This document shows positions 36,883 to 45,900 of a stretch of 64,000 nt of DNA, in pieces. Position numbers and translations under genes: made by a program. The stretch is from Prosopocoilus inquinatus. Its lineage: Eukaryota > Arthropoda > Insecta > Coleoptera > Lucanidae. The notes beneath the pieces were generated by a model. That model was not told the origin of the DNA. It saw only the letters and a list, made by a program, of their open reading frames with translations, and did not search any database. Location: positions 23,343,806-23,407,805 of the forward strand of contig CM069875.1 in the NCBI GenBank assembly GCA_036172665.1, written 5' to 3'. Position 1 is the first letter of the stretch; each line of letters opens with the position of its first letter.

Positions 36883-37490
36883 CCGAGATGTCTGCACCTT
36901 GTCCTCCCCGTGTGCACTCTCCGTAAAATAGCTGAGTGACGAATTAATTTTTGAGTTTGACCTACACGATTCGTATTTGCTCCTTAATAATTTCAAGCAT
37001 CTTTTATTCTGGTACCGTGTATTTTGTAACAGATTGCGTAATTGATCATTAGGGAATAAAGTTTGCTTAAATTTTTTAGAACATAGATAACATCAGGTAA
37101 AGTTTTTAGCATGTAAATCCCTTTGGCCACAGTTACAAAAAACGCTGTATACGCATCCACATGATCATTTATTACATCAATTACACCTCCATTCAATATC
37201 ATCTCATCGCTGATCGCAGATGTGGAGAGCCAATCGATTGTGATGCAGATACTTCGACAGATGCTATAGAGCAATTAAGTAGTAAAGAGTGTGTTTTAAA
37301 TCTGTCGTCAAAGTTGAACTATGCACTATGTGTACTCAGTGTATCTTTATCTCATTTTATTCCATGAGATTAAAACGAGATGAAGGTATACTGTGTGTAC
37401 GGAGTGCATGTATTATAAAATTAATTTGCGAAAATTTCTGAACTTTAGGTTGATTGCAATTATGCAACCATGACATAGCAACTTTAGCAT

Positions 37491-37595
37491 ACTATACTCT
37501 GTTTTTTTCTTAATTTGGAGAAGTACAAATGACAAAGCTCATTTTTAGCGCCAAAATTTCAACGTACTCCTCCGAATTAAAAAACAGAGTATAGT
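37491..37595. repeat. 105-bp hairpin element
   Basis: Arms ACTATACTCTGTTTTTTTCT (37491 on) and AAAAAACAGAGTATAGT (37579-37595), extended by GGAGAAGTAC/GTACTCC. A small MITE near the 5' end of intron 6. Confidence 0.75.
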
Positions 37596-37734
37596 TTCAC
37601 TTTCTGGCGTATTTCAAACCCTCGAAATACTCATTTTAAAGAGCAAATGCAAAATATAATATATGTATAGCATGTACATATAAATATTTCCCTCCTTTCA
37701 TGTATACAAAAATCTTCAAACCAATCGAGCTTAC

Positions 37735-38312
37735 CGAATGTTTTTTATGTAGGTTTCAGTATATTTGTCTTGCCATTCTTCCAAAAATTGGTGCAACTTG
37801 TTGCTCTTCAGTGCCAAAACGGTGGTATGCGTTTGTGCAATAACAGTTATGGTTTGCCTGGTAATGCCCTTTTTGGTGAAACAACCAAAAATACCTCCGC
37901 AACTCAATGTGCTCAAAACAGTATTAGCAACGTACACGTCCACTTTACCACGATAAACAAAGTACAACATATCTTGAACATCGTTGCAACGTATGATATT
38001 GGCACCTCTCTTAAAATGTAGCTCTTTAACTCCCAGTACAAACCGTTGCAGTACTGGCGTTGGCGCTTCAGCCAAAATCTGGGAATTCTTCAACGTTTCT
38101 TCATATAAAGAAAGAACAAACTGAATGCGAAGGTAAACGTTAAATTTGCTGGCAATATCTCCTATATTTATCCCAAAGGTTTCTTTCCATACGTGAGTGT
38201 AATGACGAACTGTCTTTTTTATAATGCGTTGATCTAATCGATTGTGCTTGGCAAACTTCAGGAACCATTTCATACGTGTATGATAGTCCGCCAAACGAGC
38301 ATTGCTGCCTAT
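37735..38312 (-). CDS. Four-repeat channel exon 6: C-linker and CNBD III
   Basis: After TTTACAG: C-linker (ARLADYHTRMKWFLKFAKHN, RHYTHVWKETFGINI) and CNBD III (ELHFKRGANIIRC, MLYFVYRGKVDVY, LSCGGIFGCFTKKG then ITRQTITVIAQTHTTVLAL). The cassette keeps FG and the Arg-x-Thr, but the glutamate after FG is Cys. The apparent stop after IKNIR lies inside the donor ATTCG/GTAAGC, so the exon ends in phase 2 and must continue. The match is repeat IV, 4.4 kb away. Confidence 0.8.
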
Positions 38313-38368
38313 CTGTAAACAAAAGTAACTTTTAAATTAAAAACCATGAGTTTAATCAGAATACTCAC

Positions 38369-39177
38369 TCCAGAACTGGTGAACGTAGCCAATATCCAGG
38401 TACGATATATGAATGAAAGAAAGCTCATGATCCCGAGCAATTTTAAATCATTTGCACTGGCCGCGGTATACACTCCGCAAAGTGTGTGAGCAAAGAGGGA
38501 AAAAGTAAAATATATCATGTGTATAAAAGTAAGGGAAGCATTTTCACGGATGTTATGAAAATATGAGCCGGAGATCCAGGAAGATTTTCTACAATTAACG
38601 AAATTGTCTTTTAGGTCACATGAGAATATCATCACTAGATTTGCCGTGAGACCAAGAATAATGATCAATAAGAAAACGGTTTTGGTTTTTAGTAATAGGG
38701 TACCAGCAGTGCCATATAGTGCTGACTCAATCAATGAAACTGCACTAAAGAATCTGTACAACTGCAAAGGCCTGATGAAAAGTCTAATAAGTGTTTTGGT
38801 TACTATAACGTAACTCTTGCCAAAAATAGACGTCAGCCCCATCGGTGAAAATGGCGCTATGGTTAACGCATCTAATAGCATTGATGTTTTTATGTAGTGA
38901 GATGCGGTCAAAAGGGGATGAGTGACTAAAATACCATCGTCTGTATAATACTGGCAGTGCAAACGGACATATAAATCCAAAACGCAGACACCGTGTATCA
39001 CATTCAATACTAAGGTCATCGTCTTCATAACATCAGGTGAGAAACTTAAAAATATTGTACATACGGTAATATCAAAGAAAGTAATCAAACAACGGCAGAT
39101 TTCCCAAACAATATAGAACTTCCCACGGGGATTAATAGTCCGACGTAATAATAAATACTTTACGAACGAACAAACAC
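38369..39177 (-). CDS. Four-repeat channel exon 5: pre-S1 to S6 of repeat III
   Basis: Starts after ATGTTTCAG in matching phase and reads GVCSFVKYLLLRRTINPRGK, where INPRGKFYIVWE is the conserved pre-S1/S1 junction of CNG channels. Then LVLNVIHGVCVLDLYVRLHC, YYTDDGILVTHPL, YIKTSMLLDALTIAPFSP (S3), an S4-like KTLIRLFIRPLQLYRFF, S5 (TKTVFLLIIILGLTANLVMI), the pore SLTFIHMIYFTFSLFAHTLC with GVYTAAS following, and S6. The filter motif FAHTLCG echoes FAHSWIG of repeat I. Ends phase 0 at the donor GTGAGT; intron 5 is 56 nt. Confidence 0.85.
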
Positions 39178-39227
39178 CTGAAACATAATAACATTAAAAA
39201 CAACGACGGCAAAAAATAACAACTTAC

Positions 39228-41229
39228 CTAAATCTTTAAACGGTTTGTTATAATAGTAGTCATTTGATTGAGTTCGAGTCGACTCTTCCTCAATGTGATA
39301 GATGAACATATCTGATTTGCCAAGAGCCTTCTGCGACGGTTTCATAACAGGCAAACGACATCCCTTTCTCATAAGAATCGATTCAAAGACTTCCATGTGT
39401 TTTTCTAGAGCTGTCTGAAAATGGAGGAAATCAATCCTGGAGCTTTGCAAGATATCTATGAAAGCCGTGTGAGTGATACACAACAGTTCAACAGCAGTTA
39501 AGCTAACGATGGCACCAAACATTCGAAGACGATGGAGGGTTTCGATAGGAGCTAGCATATCACCTCGCTTTAGAATTATACTCGAATTTCTCTCAATATC
39601 TCCAGGTAGTTCGGAATTCATGCGACAGAAACCTCTTATAATAACGTAAACGTGACTGGACATAACATTAGTGTTCAGTATAACTGTTTCTGCTGGTAAT
39701 ATAATGACGTCAGTTTGAAGGGAGAACTTTTTCAGGAGCATCAGACTACAATCTTTGAAGACCGGTGCCAATTTCAAGCATTCTATGATTCTGTCATTGA
39801 TAATTTCTGACTTTAATTCTGGCGAAGCTTCTGACAATATTCCATCTTCACCATAAATCTGAGCACCTTCGTTGTGCATCCAACTAAATTCGAGTATGTT
39901 GAGTAAGCGACCTCTGAGCTCCTTATTAACTCCTCGGCGTTTCATAATAGCCGAAAATGTGGAGATCTGTTCTTGATGATCGTAAGCGTTTTGCATTTGC
40001 GCAATGGCTGAAGCTGCTAATTCTGCAAAACAGCAACTGTAAATCATATAACCCAAGTAGATAATGATTATGATAAGAATCATATCTCTGGTGGAATATA
40101 TAGTATTGTCGCTTATGTTTACATTTAAGACTAGTGATAAAGAATAAAACAACGCCTTTGCAAGTTTATGATACTCCTTAATGCGACTGCGTGTAGCAGC
40201 ATTGTAAGCAAACCATCCATCAGGGAAGCATTTTTCGTAGAAACATGAAGATGCGTACAAAATGCAGCAGCTCCAATAAATCAGAAGAATTGCGACTATA
40301 ATGTATTTCACTAGTCTTATGTAGAGATAGTTAACAGTTACTTGCTGCTCCTTTCTTGCTATGAAACCAATAATTTTATAAAATTTAAGAAAACGGGTCA
40401 CTTGAAACAATGTAATGTATCTCTCGCTCATACCTAAGAAATTCACAAATCTAAAATACGGAAAGGATGCTATGACATCTACAATGAAACTAGTTTGTTT
40501 TAAACGGTACAGTAGTATATGGGTAAACTTTGTGATTTTGATGTCGTCAATAACTATAGCAGTTGTTAATTGCCAGTAGATATCCAATATATAACAAAAG
40601 TTGAGAAATACAGTAACGGTTAAGTACATTCCGTGATGCAAGGACCGTAGAAAGAAAATTGGATAAGGTAAGAGGAAGGCTTGTATTAGAACGACCCCTA
40701 TGTCCACATATTCTAAGAATCGTCTAAAACTGGAATCGGGATCCATAATAAACGGCCACTGCGAAGTTAAGCAGATGACTTGTAACTTCTGTTCGATAAC
40801 ATCACTAAGTACCAGGGTATCTAAATAATCCGATGTGAAACATCTGTTGAAGTGAATCCAATTTGTGTCGTCAATTTTCTTGCTCCGGTTCATCTTAAAA
40901 ATATATTTCCATTGCCTCTTTAATGTCTTTATGGTCGCTTTTTCCTCCATAAAATTTCTCTCCAGATCCACTTTAGGTACCGCATCACTTTTTACCCATT
41001 TGACATAATTAATACGACCATGTAATTTATTCAATAAAGTTCGTTTTATATGCGAGTAGTTTACCAAAACTCTGCACAAATCTGGCAGAGTTAAAGTTTG
41101 TATCTCACAATAGGTTTCACACTTATAATTAGCAGCGCATTTCACATCCAAAAGACAGGCAATATCTCCAAGGAGAGTTCCACCAGAAAGAGACATTATA
41201 GGTGATTCATCGTCTTCTTCCGAAAGCAA
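39228..41229 (-). CDS. Four-repeat channel exon 4: end of CNBD I, all of repeat II, and linker to repeat III
   Basis: A single 2-kb exon proves the fusion. CNBD I: GGTLLGDIACLL replaces the usual FGE-x-x-L cassette and the cassette arginine is absent (YKCETYCEIQTLTL). Repeat II: S1-S2 (LEYVDIGVVLIQAFLLPYPI; VTVFLNFCYILDIYWQL), S3 with the CNG-like SFIVDVIASFPYF, S4 with spaced Arg/Lys (RYITLFQVTRFLKFYKIIGF), S5 (YIIVAILLIYWSCCILYASS), pore FYSLSLVLNVNISDNTIYS (no GYG), S6 (ILIIIIIYLGYMIYSCCFAE), C-linker and CNBD II, where the cassette is reduced to KRGDMLAPIETLHRLRMFG. It ends NKPFKDLG at the donor GTAAGT (39227). The hydrophobic frame beyond is the 50-nt intron 4. Confidence 0.88.
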
Positions 41230-41291
41230 CTGCAAAAAAAAGAAATTACGTAGGTTTTAATTTGTTTCTACCAATTTTTTTTGTACGTTAC

Positions 41292-41779
41292 CGTTACTAT
41301 TCCAGAAGTAATATAAATCATACTTGTTTTGTGATCATTAATTTTAAGCAAGTAATCTCCGGGTAACAAGAAACTAGTCTTCATGGCCAAAGCAACTGCT
41401 CGTTTAAACGAAAAATCCGTGTCTCTCAACATATGAGAGTGTCTAATAAATTCCCAAAAAATGTCAAGCATAATTTCTTTCTGAAGCGAGGCAGGTAAAA
41501 ACTGGAAAGCCACAGGCATATCTTTAATTCCGTGTCTTCTATTCCAGAACACTTTATAGTATTCCATAGTACGATTCTTAATTTGTTTATCCACTCTCCA
41601 ATCATTCAATAGATAAACAATCTTCTTCATACGTGCCTTGAATTCGAAGAGGGCTCTGTAAAGCTGCAGGAATTCAACAGTCAGCTGTCCAAAGAAAAAC
41701 ATTGAATGTAATAGAAATCCAATTAACATGCATATAATCAGGAAAAATTTTTCAAAAAATGTCCTGGCTAGGATGTAAC
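41292..41779 (-). CDS. Four-repeat channel exon 3: S6, C-linker and start of CNBD I
   Basis: After TTTTCAG: S6 (FFLIICMLIGFLLHSMFFFG), a C-linker with several basic residues (KARMKKIVYLLNDWRVDKQI), MEYYKVFWNRRHGIKDMPV, the helix ASLQKEIMLDIFWEFIRHSH typical of CNG channels, then the first beta-strands of CNBD I (LLPGDYLLKINDHKTSMIYI). Ends phase 0 at the donor GTAACG; intron 3 is 62 nt. Confidence 0.8.
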
Positions 41780-41831
41780 CTGAAAATTAGCTCTCAATAA
41801 TTTTAGGCAAGGCGTAAATTTCTTATGTTAC

Positions 41832-42289
41832 CTATCCATGAATGAGCGAATACTGATGCAACTGTATACCAACAAATTATAACCCAATTATTTAAATTCT
41901 TGTAGTTGAATATGGGATTATTGATGCTATCTGCCCAATTTCGACGACCACACCTCCAGCAAGATAACCGATACCAAGCAGCTGATAAAGAAGAAGATAA
42001 AAGAAAAATTAAAACAAACTGCTGAAAAATTATCATCCACAAATGCTTTTCGGATACTCCGTTTCTTTCTTCATGAAAGTAAATATATATTATAAATAAT
42101 CGAAGAGCACATTTAAGACGAAGGAAGATTGGAATGTAATAATGATAATTTGACACAGTCTGTTGCCATCCATAAGCACGTAACATCGAGTAGAGTTCTC
42201 CAAACGGTATAAGGCTTACCACACAGATAATTATATACAGAATATGCTTCTTTAAATGATACCTCAGTTTTCTTATTTTTGATAAACAT
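41832..42289 (-). CDS. Four-repeat channel exon 2: S3-S5 and pore of repeat I
   Basis: Begins after TTTTTTGCAG. It continues RCLSKIRKLRYHL, S3 (HILYIIICVVSLIPFGEL), a weakly charged S4-like helix (IPIFLRLKCALRLFIIYIYF), S5 (LWMIIFQQFVLIFLLSSSLS), a Cys-rich turret (WYRLSCWRCGRRNW) and the pore loop (VIICWYTVASVFAHSWIG). No GYG, GFG or GET filter; FAHSWIG lies in its place. S4 has fewer basic residues than in repeat II. Ends phase 1; intron 2 is 52 nt. Confidence 0.8.
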
Positions 42290-42340
42290 CTGCAAAAAAT
42301 CTTGCGTAAATAATTGAAGAAAACTAAATATCGTACCTAC

Positions 42341-42633
42341 CTGTGTGCTATAATACAAATGGTATCAATTGCAAATAGCACCTCACATATATAATAAGCA
42401 ATTTCACTTATTAGATCTTGTACAGCACCGAATGATGCTTTGTGAAGGCACAATAAATAGTTGAAAATGATGGTGAAAATCACAAGAAGTTTCCAATATC
42501 CGTTGAAAGGAAGAAAGATGATATTTGTCAAATTCTTTTCCTCAGTGTGTTCGTAATCCACGAGTTCATAGTGTCCAAGGGAAAGATGTTCCGATTTTTC
42601 TGATTTCTCTGATTTTTCGATTATTACACTCAT
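42341..42633 (-). CDS. Four-repeat channel exon 1: N-terminus and S1-S2 of repeat I
   Basis: Starts ATG (MSVIIEKSEKSEKSEHLSLG), with a short KSE tandem, then the pre-S1 stretch, S1 (KLLVIFTIIFNYLLCLHKAS) and S2 (LISEIAYYICEVLFAIDTIC). Only a short tail precedes S1, as in other CNG-type repeats. The exon ends in phase 2 at the donor GTAGGT (42340). Intron 1 is 51 nt. Confidence 0.8.
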
Positions 42634-42639
42634 TTTTAC

Positions 42640-43225
42640 TTTGCAATAAAAATTTAAAATGTCAAAATTTTATCATTTTTATTTTTTCAAGGCCTGCCTG
42701 TCAATAGAAGTTTTATGATTTTTGTAAGTGCTATCCGTCCTATCAACGGTGAATACGAGGAGTGCAATGGACCAAGTCGCTCCAGTCTTGGAACTATTAG
42801 ATATGTGACCATCGGCGTCGATTATAACATAAAAAATTATATTTGCAGAATTTCTTAAAGATTTCGGTTTCTCACATTTAAAGTTACTTGAGTTCATTGA
42901 AAGGTTAGTTAGCGTTTGGTTTTACGAAATAATAAGTGCTTTTTCTCTCAAGACAAATACATTTATTATCAATCATTAAAAAAAATAAATGTTGCCAACT
43001 TTTTGGAAAATATCACAGCCTGCTCTGATTATAAATTCCGTTGATCGCATGGTACTAATTAATATTTCTCTTATCAGTCTTTCCTTGAAGTCCTTAGACC
43101 TGTCAAACTAGTGCAATTTGCCACCATATTGATTCCCTGCTGCGCGTCAACTTCAAAATATTGATGACAACTTAAAGGTACGTGCCGTTTACTAAATTAG
43201 AGAACAATTCACTTTGTTTTCTTTT
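42640..43225. other. 5' flank of the channel gene
   Basis: No obvious TATA box or leader exon. The stretch at 43018-43066 (TGATTATAAATTCCGTTGAT) is similar to 55957-56005, so a dispersed repeat begins within about 400 bp upstream of the start codon. Confidence 0.4.
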
Positions 43226-43384
43226 CTTGGCGCTAAACCTTTATTACTTGTTTGTTATCTATGGCTTCTAGAAGTAAGGCAGGTTGACCTTGTCTCCTCA
43301 ATGTAAATACTGTATGAAAGAAAACTACGATGCTGAGCACACCTTGTTGATTGTGAAAAATGGAGCCGGGAAAGAGCAAGCATA
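43226..43384 (+). mobile_element. R1-like retrotransposon tail, left part, with a hammerhead-repeat fragment
   Basis: 43226-43295 resembles the unit boundary of the 63-kb tandem repeat (TGGCGCTAA, GTTTGTTATC, GGCAGGTTGACCTTG). It is followed by PQCKYCMKENYDAEHTLLIV, the zinc-knuckle-like C-terminal motif of R1-clade ORF2. The frame is cut at 43384 by the mariner and resumes at 44674. Confidence 0.65.
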
Positions 43385-44671
43385 CGTGGGCTGCTGGAAA
43401 AGTTTCTGGAAACGGTATGAAAAAACGCATATGAAATTTGGTAAACGGTATCATTGTTTTTCGAAGTATTCGCCTTTGACGTCAGTACACTTTTGCATAC
43501 GCTCGAACCAATTTCTAAAGCACGTTTTCCACTCTAAAGATGGTACCTCACAAACCAGTGTCCGGAATGTTTCAACCGCTGCTTCAGCCGACGCATCTTA
43601 CCCACGCATTTTATTTTTGATATTTAGGAACAAAAAGAAATCACTAGGTGATAAATCAGGTGAATATGGACAATGAGTTATTAATTCAACATTTTTGTTG
43701 GACAAAAAAATCAACTGTTTGACGGGCTGAGTGAGAGCTGGCGTTGTCATGATGGAGAATAATTCGTCGATTTCGATTGTTTCTTCTTATTTGATCGATG
43801 ACTTCCGGCAAACAAATTATAGTATACGAATCAGCATTCACGGTTCTTCGATCCTCTAAAGCCACGGTTGCTACACGTCCAGTTAAACCAAAGAAACAAG
43901 CAATCATTTGCTTCGCGGCACTGCGTGAACGGACAACTTTTGTTGGTTTTGCTTCATTTTGAAATACGCAAACGGTAGATTGTTGTTTACTTTCTGGCTC
44001 GTACGTATAGAACCACGTTTCGTTACCAGTAACGATGTTATAAACTAAATTTGAACGACCTCCATTAAATTTCTTAAGCATTTCTTCGCACCATTTGACA
44101 CCCTGCTTTTGCGCTTCTGTTAAATTGTGTGGAATCCAACGACTGCAAAGCTTTCGTACTTTCAAATGATCATGCAAAATCTGGTGTATTGCTTTCATGT
44201 CAATGCGTAAGGATGCTTGAATCTCACGGTATGTTACATGTCGATCTCGCTCAAGCATTTCACGCACAGCATCTACATTAATGGCAACAACAGATGTTGA
44301 CGGACGACCTTCACGAAATTCGTCAGTAGGAGAGGTACTTCCACGCTGGAATTCGGCAAACCAATTATAAACACTGCTCTTTGATGGTGCTTCATCTCCA
44401 AAAGCCAAATAAAGCCGATCGAGGCATAGTTTCGGCGTTGAACCACATTTGAAATCGTAAAAAATCATGGCAGGAACATTTTCAGGCGAAATTTCCATGT
44501 TTACATAAAATTACTTTTTCTCAAATGCTGTACAAACAAAACTAGTTCACTTGGATAAGAACTGTCAATAGAATTATAGGCAAAAAACGTCAAATTTTTC
44601 AAATATGACAGTTGATAAACGCTAACAATTCTAGACCTATTAGATTCGAGAAAATTTTCCTGCAGCCCACG
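43385..44671 (-). mobile_element. Full-length mariner element, 1287 bp
   Basis: TIRs CGTGGGCTGCTGGAAAAG (43385 on) and the reverse complement of 44648-44671 (CTGCAGCCCACG) match with few differences. Both ends abut TA (43383-43384 and 44672-44673), the expected target duplication. Length is typical for mariner. It carries one transposase on the minus strand. It sits inside an older R1-like sequence, so it inserted later. Confidence 0.92.
43451..44498 (-). pseudogene. mariner transposase, broken
   Basis: Begins MEISPENVPAMIFYDFKCG with the HTH DNA-binding region (KSSVYNWFAEFQRG, EGRPSTSV), then WIPHNLTEAQKQ and the catalytic core. The first DD34D aspartate is replaced by Asn (VTGNETWFYTYEP). 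The second is present in ILHHDNASSHSARQT. A frameshift in an A-run near 43690 separates the third-aspartate region (PYSPDLSPSDFFLF), and an in-frame stop near 43605 precedes the C-terminal block (WKTCFRNWFERMQKC to a stop at 43451). Three independent lesions mean no active enzyme from this copy. In intact members the protein cuts and pastes the element at TA dinucleotides. Confidence 0.92.
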
Positions 44672-44673
44672 TA

Positions 44674-45640
44674 GATGCCATGGCGAGCCAGATAGTAACG
44701 CCGGACAACGTAATCGGGATTATGCGCTCTGAAAAGGAAGTTTAGGAGAAAGCAGCGAAGTTATATAGGAAAATAATTGCAAGGAGAGAAGACGACGAAA
44801 AAATCTGATGATACTCGGAGTTGCTGGAAAGAATTAAAAGAAACAAGAAAAAGGTATTCATCAAAGTATTTTATCAAGAAGATGATAAGGGAGAAAATGA
44901 AGAAAAGAGAGAAGAGGGAAGAGAAAGGTAGAGGATGAAAGAAATGACAACGTCGAAGTGGAAGGGAGGAATTAAAAGAAGGGAAAAAAAAGGAGGAAAG
45001 TGCTTGCTAAATCACAAAAAAATTCCGTAAGCATATGGCCGAAAGAGGTCAGGTGATAAACCTAGTAAGAGTAGAGAAGGGAGAGGGGAAAAGTCCAAAG
45101 TATTGCAAGGCAGCTGAAATGAGAAGAAAGAAGAAGAGTAAGGACAAAGGCTGACTGAGGGCTACATATAAGCATTCGGAAGAAAATAAGAAATATCAAG
45201 GAAGCAAGAGTAGAAAACTGTTGAAACAAGCGATGGAAGCTTGAAGAAACTCGAAGCATGTAATCAAAGACCTTGAAGCAGGACCTAAGTAACCAAGAAA
45301 AGTAGACACGTAAACAACAGAAGCATGTTTTGGCTCTGCTACCAGAATTTAAGCTTAAAAAAGCAAAAGAAAGGGTAAATAGAGTAGAATAGAATAGAGT
45401 AGAGTAGAAATAGTAACATTGGAAAGAACGTGGTAGAAGAGGATAAGTTGTGATGACCCTAAGTAGGTTTAAAGCAAGCAAACAGGAAACGAAGACAATG
45501 AAATTATGGGAAGAAGATAGGCTCCACTAAGAAAAAATGCTTCCAGCGGTACATTAGTGACCACACAGTCGAAGGAGGAAAGGAGGTTTAGCTGGTAAGC
45601 TGAGTTGGATTACAGGCCGGATGAACCCAACATAGATTCA
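44674..45640 (+). mobile_element. R1-like retrotransposon tail, right part, with purine-rich 3' end
   Basis: Resumes after the mariner with IVTPDNVIGIMRSEKEV, a stop, then EKAAKLYRKIIARREDDE, the usual C-terminus of R1-clade ORF2. From about 44880 it is strongly purine-rich (GAAGATGATAAGGGAG, GAGAGAAGAGGGAAGAGAAA), matching the tail of the copy at 12.8-13.0 kb. A TAGAGTAGAATAGAATAGAG microsatellite lies near 45380. The minus-strand frame at 45481-45062 is an artefact. Confidence 0.75.
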
Positions 45641-45900
45641 GTAGCGGGCATCTTTGAAAGATTCCCCTAAACCTCAATAAAAAAAGGTTGATCTTGTCTG
45701 CCTCTGTTGTTATACTGGTTGATGCCCTCGAATTGAGAATCTTCTGGTTATTGCAATGAATATGCATTCGGTCTCCTCCTCTGTGCTTCATTTAATGTTG
45801 TTCCATCCATCTTCAAGTTGTCAACACCTTACACCTTGGTTATACTATCTTGATGAGGTCTAATAAGACTGAAACGTATGTCGATAGTTACTTTTTCCTT
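45640..45900 (+). repeat. Dispersed copy of the hammerhead-bearing ~295-bp repeat
   Basis: Matches the tandem units at 63.1-63.9 kb (GGTTGATCTTGTCTGCCTC, GCATTCGGTCTCC, ACACCTTGGTTATACTAT). It follows directly on the R1-like tail. Confidence 0.8.
45844..45888 (+). ncRNA. Hammerhead-like motif, family 1, dispersed copy
   Basis: Stem I is ACTATC (45844-45849) with GATAGT (45883-45888), perfectly complementary. The core TTGATGA (45850-45856) has U instead of the invariant C at its first position. Stem II GGTC (45857-45860) / GACT (45867-45870) closes a TAATAA loop. GAAA is at 45871-45874. Stem III ACG-TA-TGT leads to the expected C at 45882. Relative to the tandem copies, both stem I strands differ together, which suggests a maintained fold. 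Confidence 0.6.

Larger units (their letters stand above)
33325..37734 (-). other. 4.4-kb intron 6 of the channel gene, filled by transposons
   Basis: The donor GTAAGC (37734) and acceptor TTTCTTAG (ending 33325) bracket it. It contains a hairpin (37491-37595), a 1.2-kb TIR element (35717-36882) and a Tc1-like element (34002-35639). Without these it would be about 1.5 kb. All other introns of the gene are 50-62 nt. Confidence 0.75.
31731..42633 (-). other. Gene: four-repeat, CNGK-like cyclic-nucleotide-gated channel homologue (nine exons)
   Basis: One transcript unit whose nine exons sum to 6120 nt and about 2039 residues. All eight introns have GT-AG ends and phase-compatible joins. Seven are 50-62 nt and the sixth is 4410 nt. 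Each repeat has S1-S6-like hydrophobic segments, a pore loop, an amphipathic C-linker and a CNBD-like fold: I about residues 40-470, II about 560-1030, III about 1080-1540, IV about 1545-2030. Ion channels of the CNG/HCN superfamily are normally tetramers of one-repeat subunits. A chain with four repeats is the CNGK layout, so one polypeptide should form a whole pore in a membrane. Filters and ligand sites are degenerate, so K+ selectivity or nucleotide gating cannot be assumed. The start at 42633 is the first ATG after an in-frame TAA (about 42669). Exons 1-6 belong together with high confidence. The join to 7-9 rests on phase, on the donor at 37734, and on repeat IV having no ATG before its own S1. 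Confidence 0.82.

Noticed and set aside
39160..39227. Apparent extra membrane segment at the end of the long exon
   Set aside because: It is translation of the 50-nt intron between GTAAGT and TTTCAG; the spliced frame continues into the conserved pre-S1 of repeat III.
42113..42358. Alternative minus-strand frame across intron 1
   Set aside because: It reads through the intron and then in the wrong frame; the spliced frame gives S3 to pore.
43284..43676. Plus-strand 130-residue frame as a host gene
   Set aside because: Its first part is an R1-like zinc knuckle and the rest is antisense of the mariner transposase.
45062..45481. 139-residue minus-strand frame
   Set aside because: Antisense of the purine-rich R1-like 3' tail; composition artefact.
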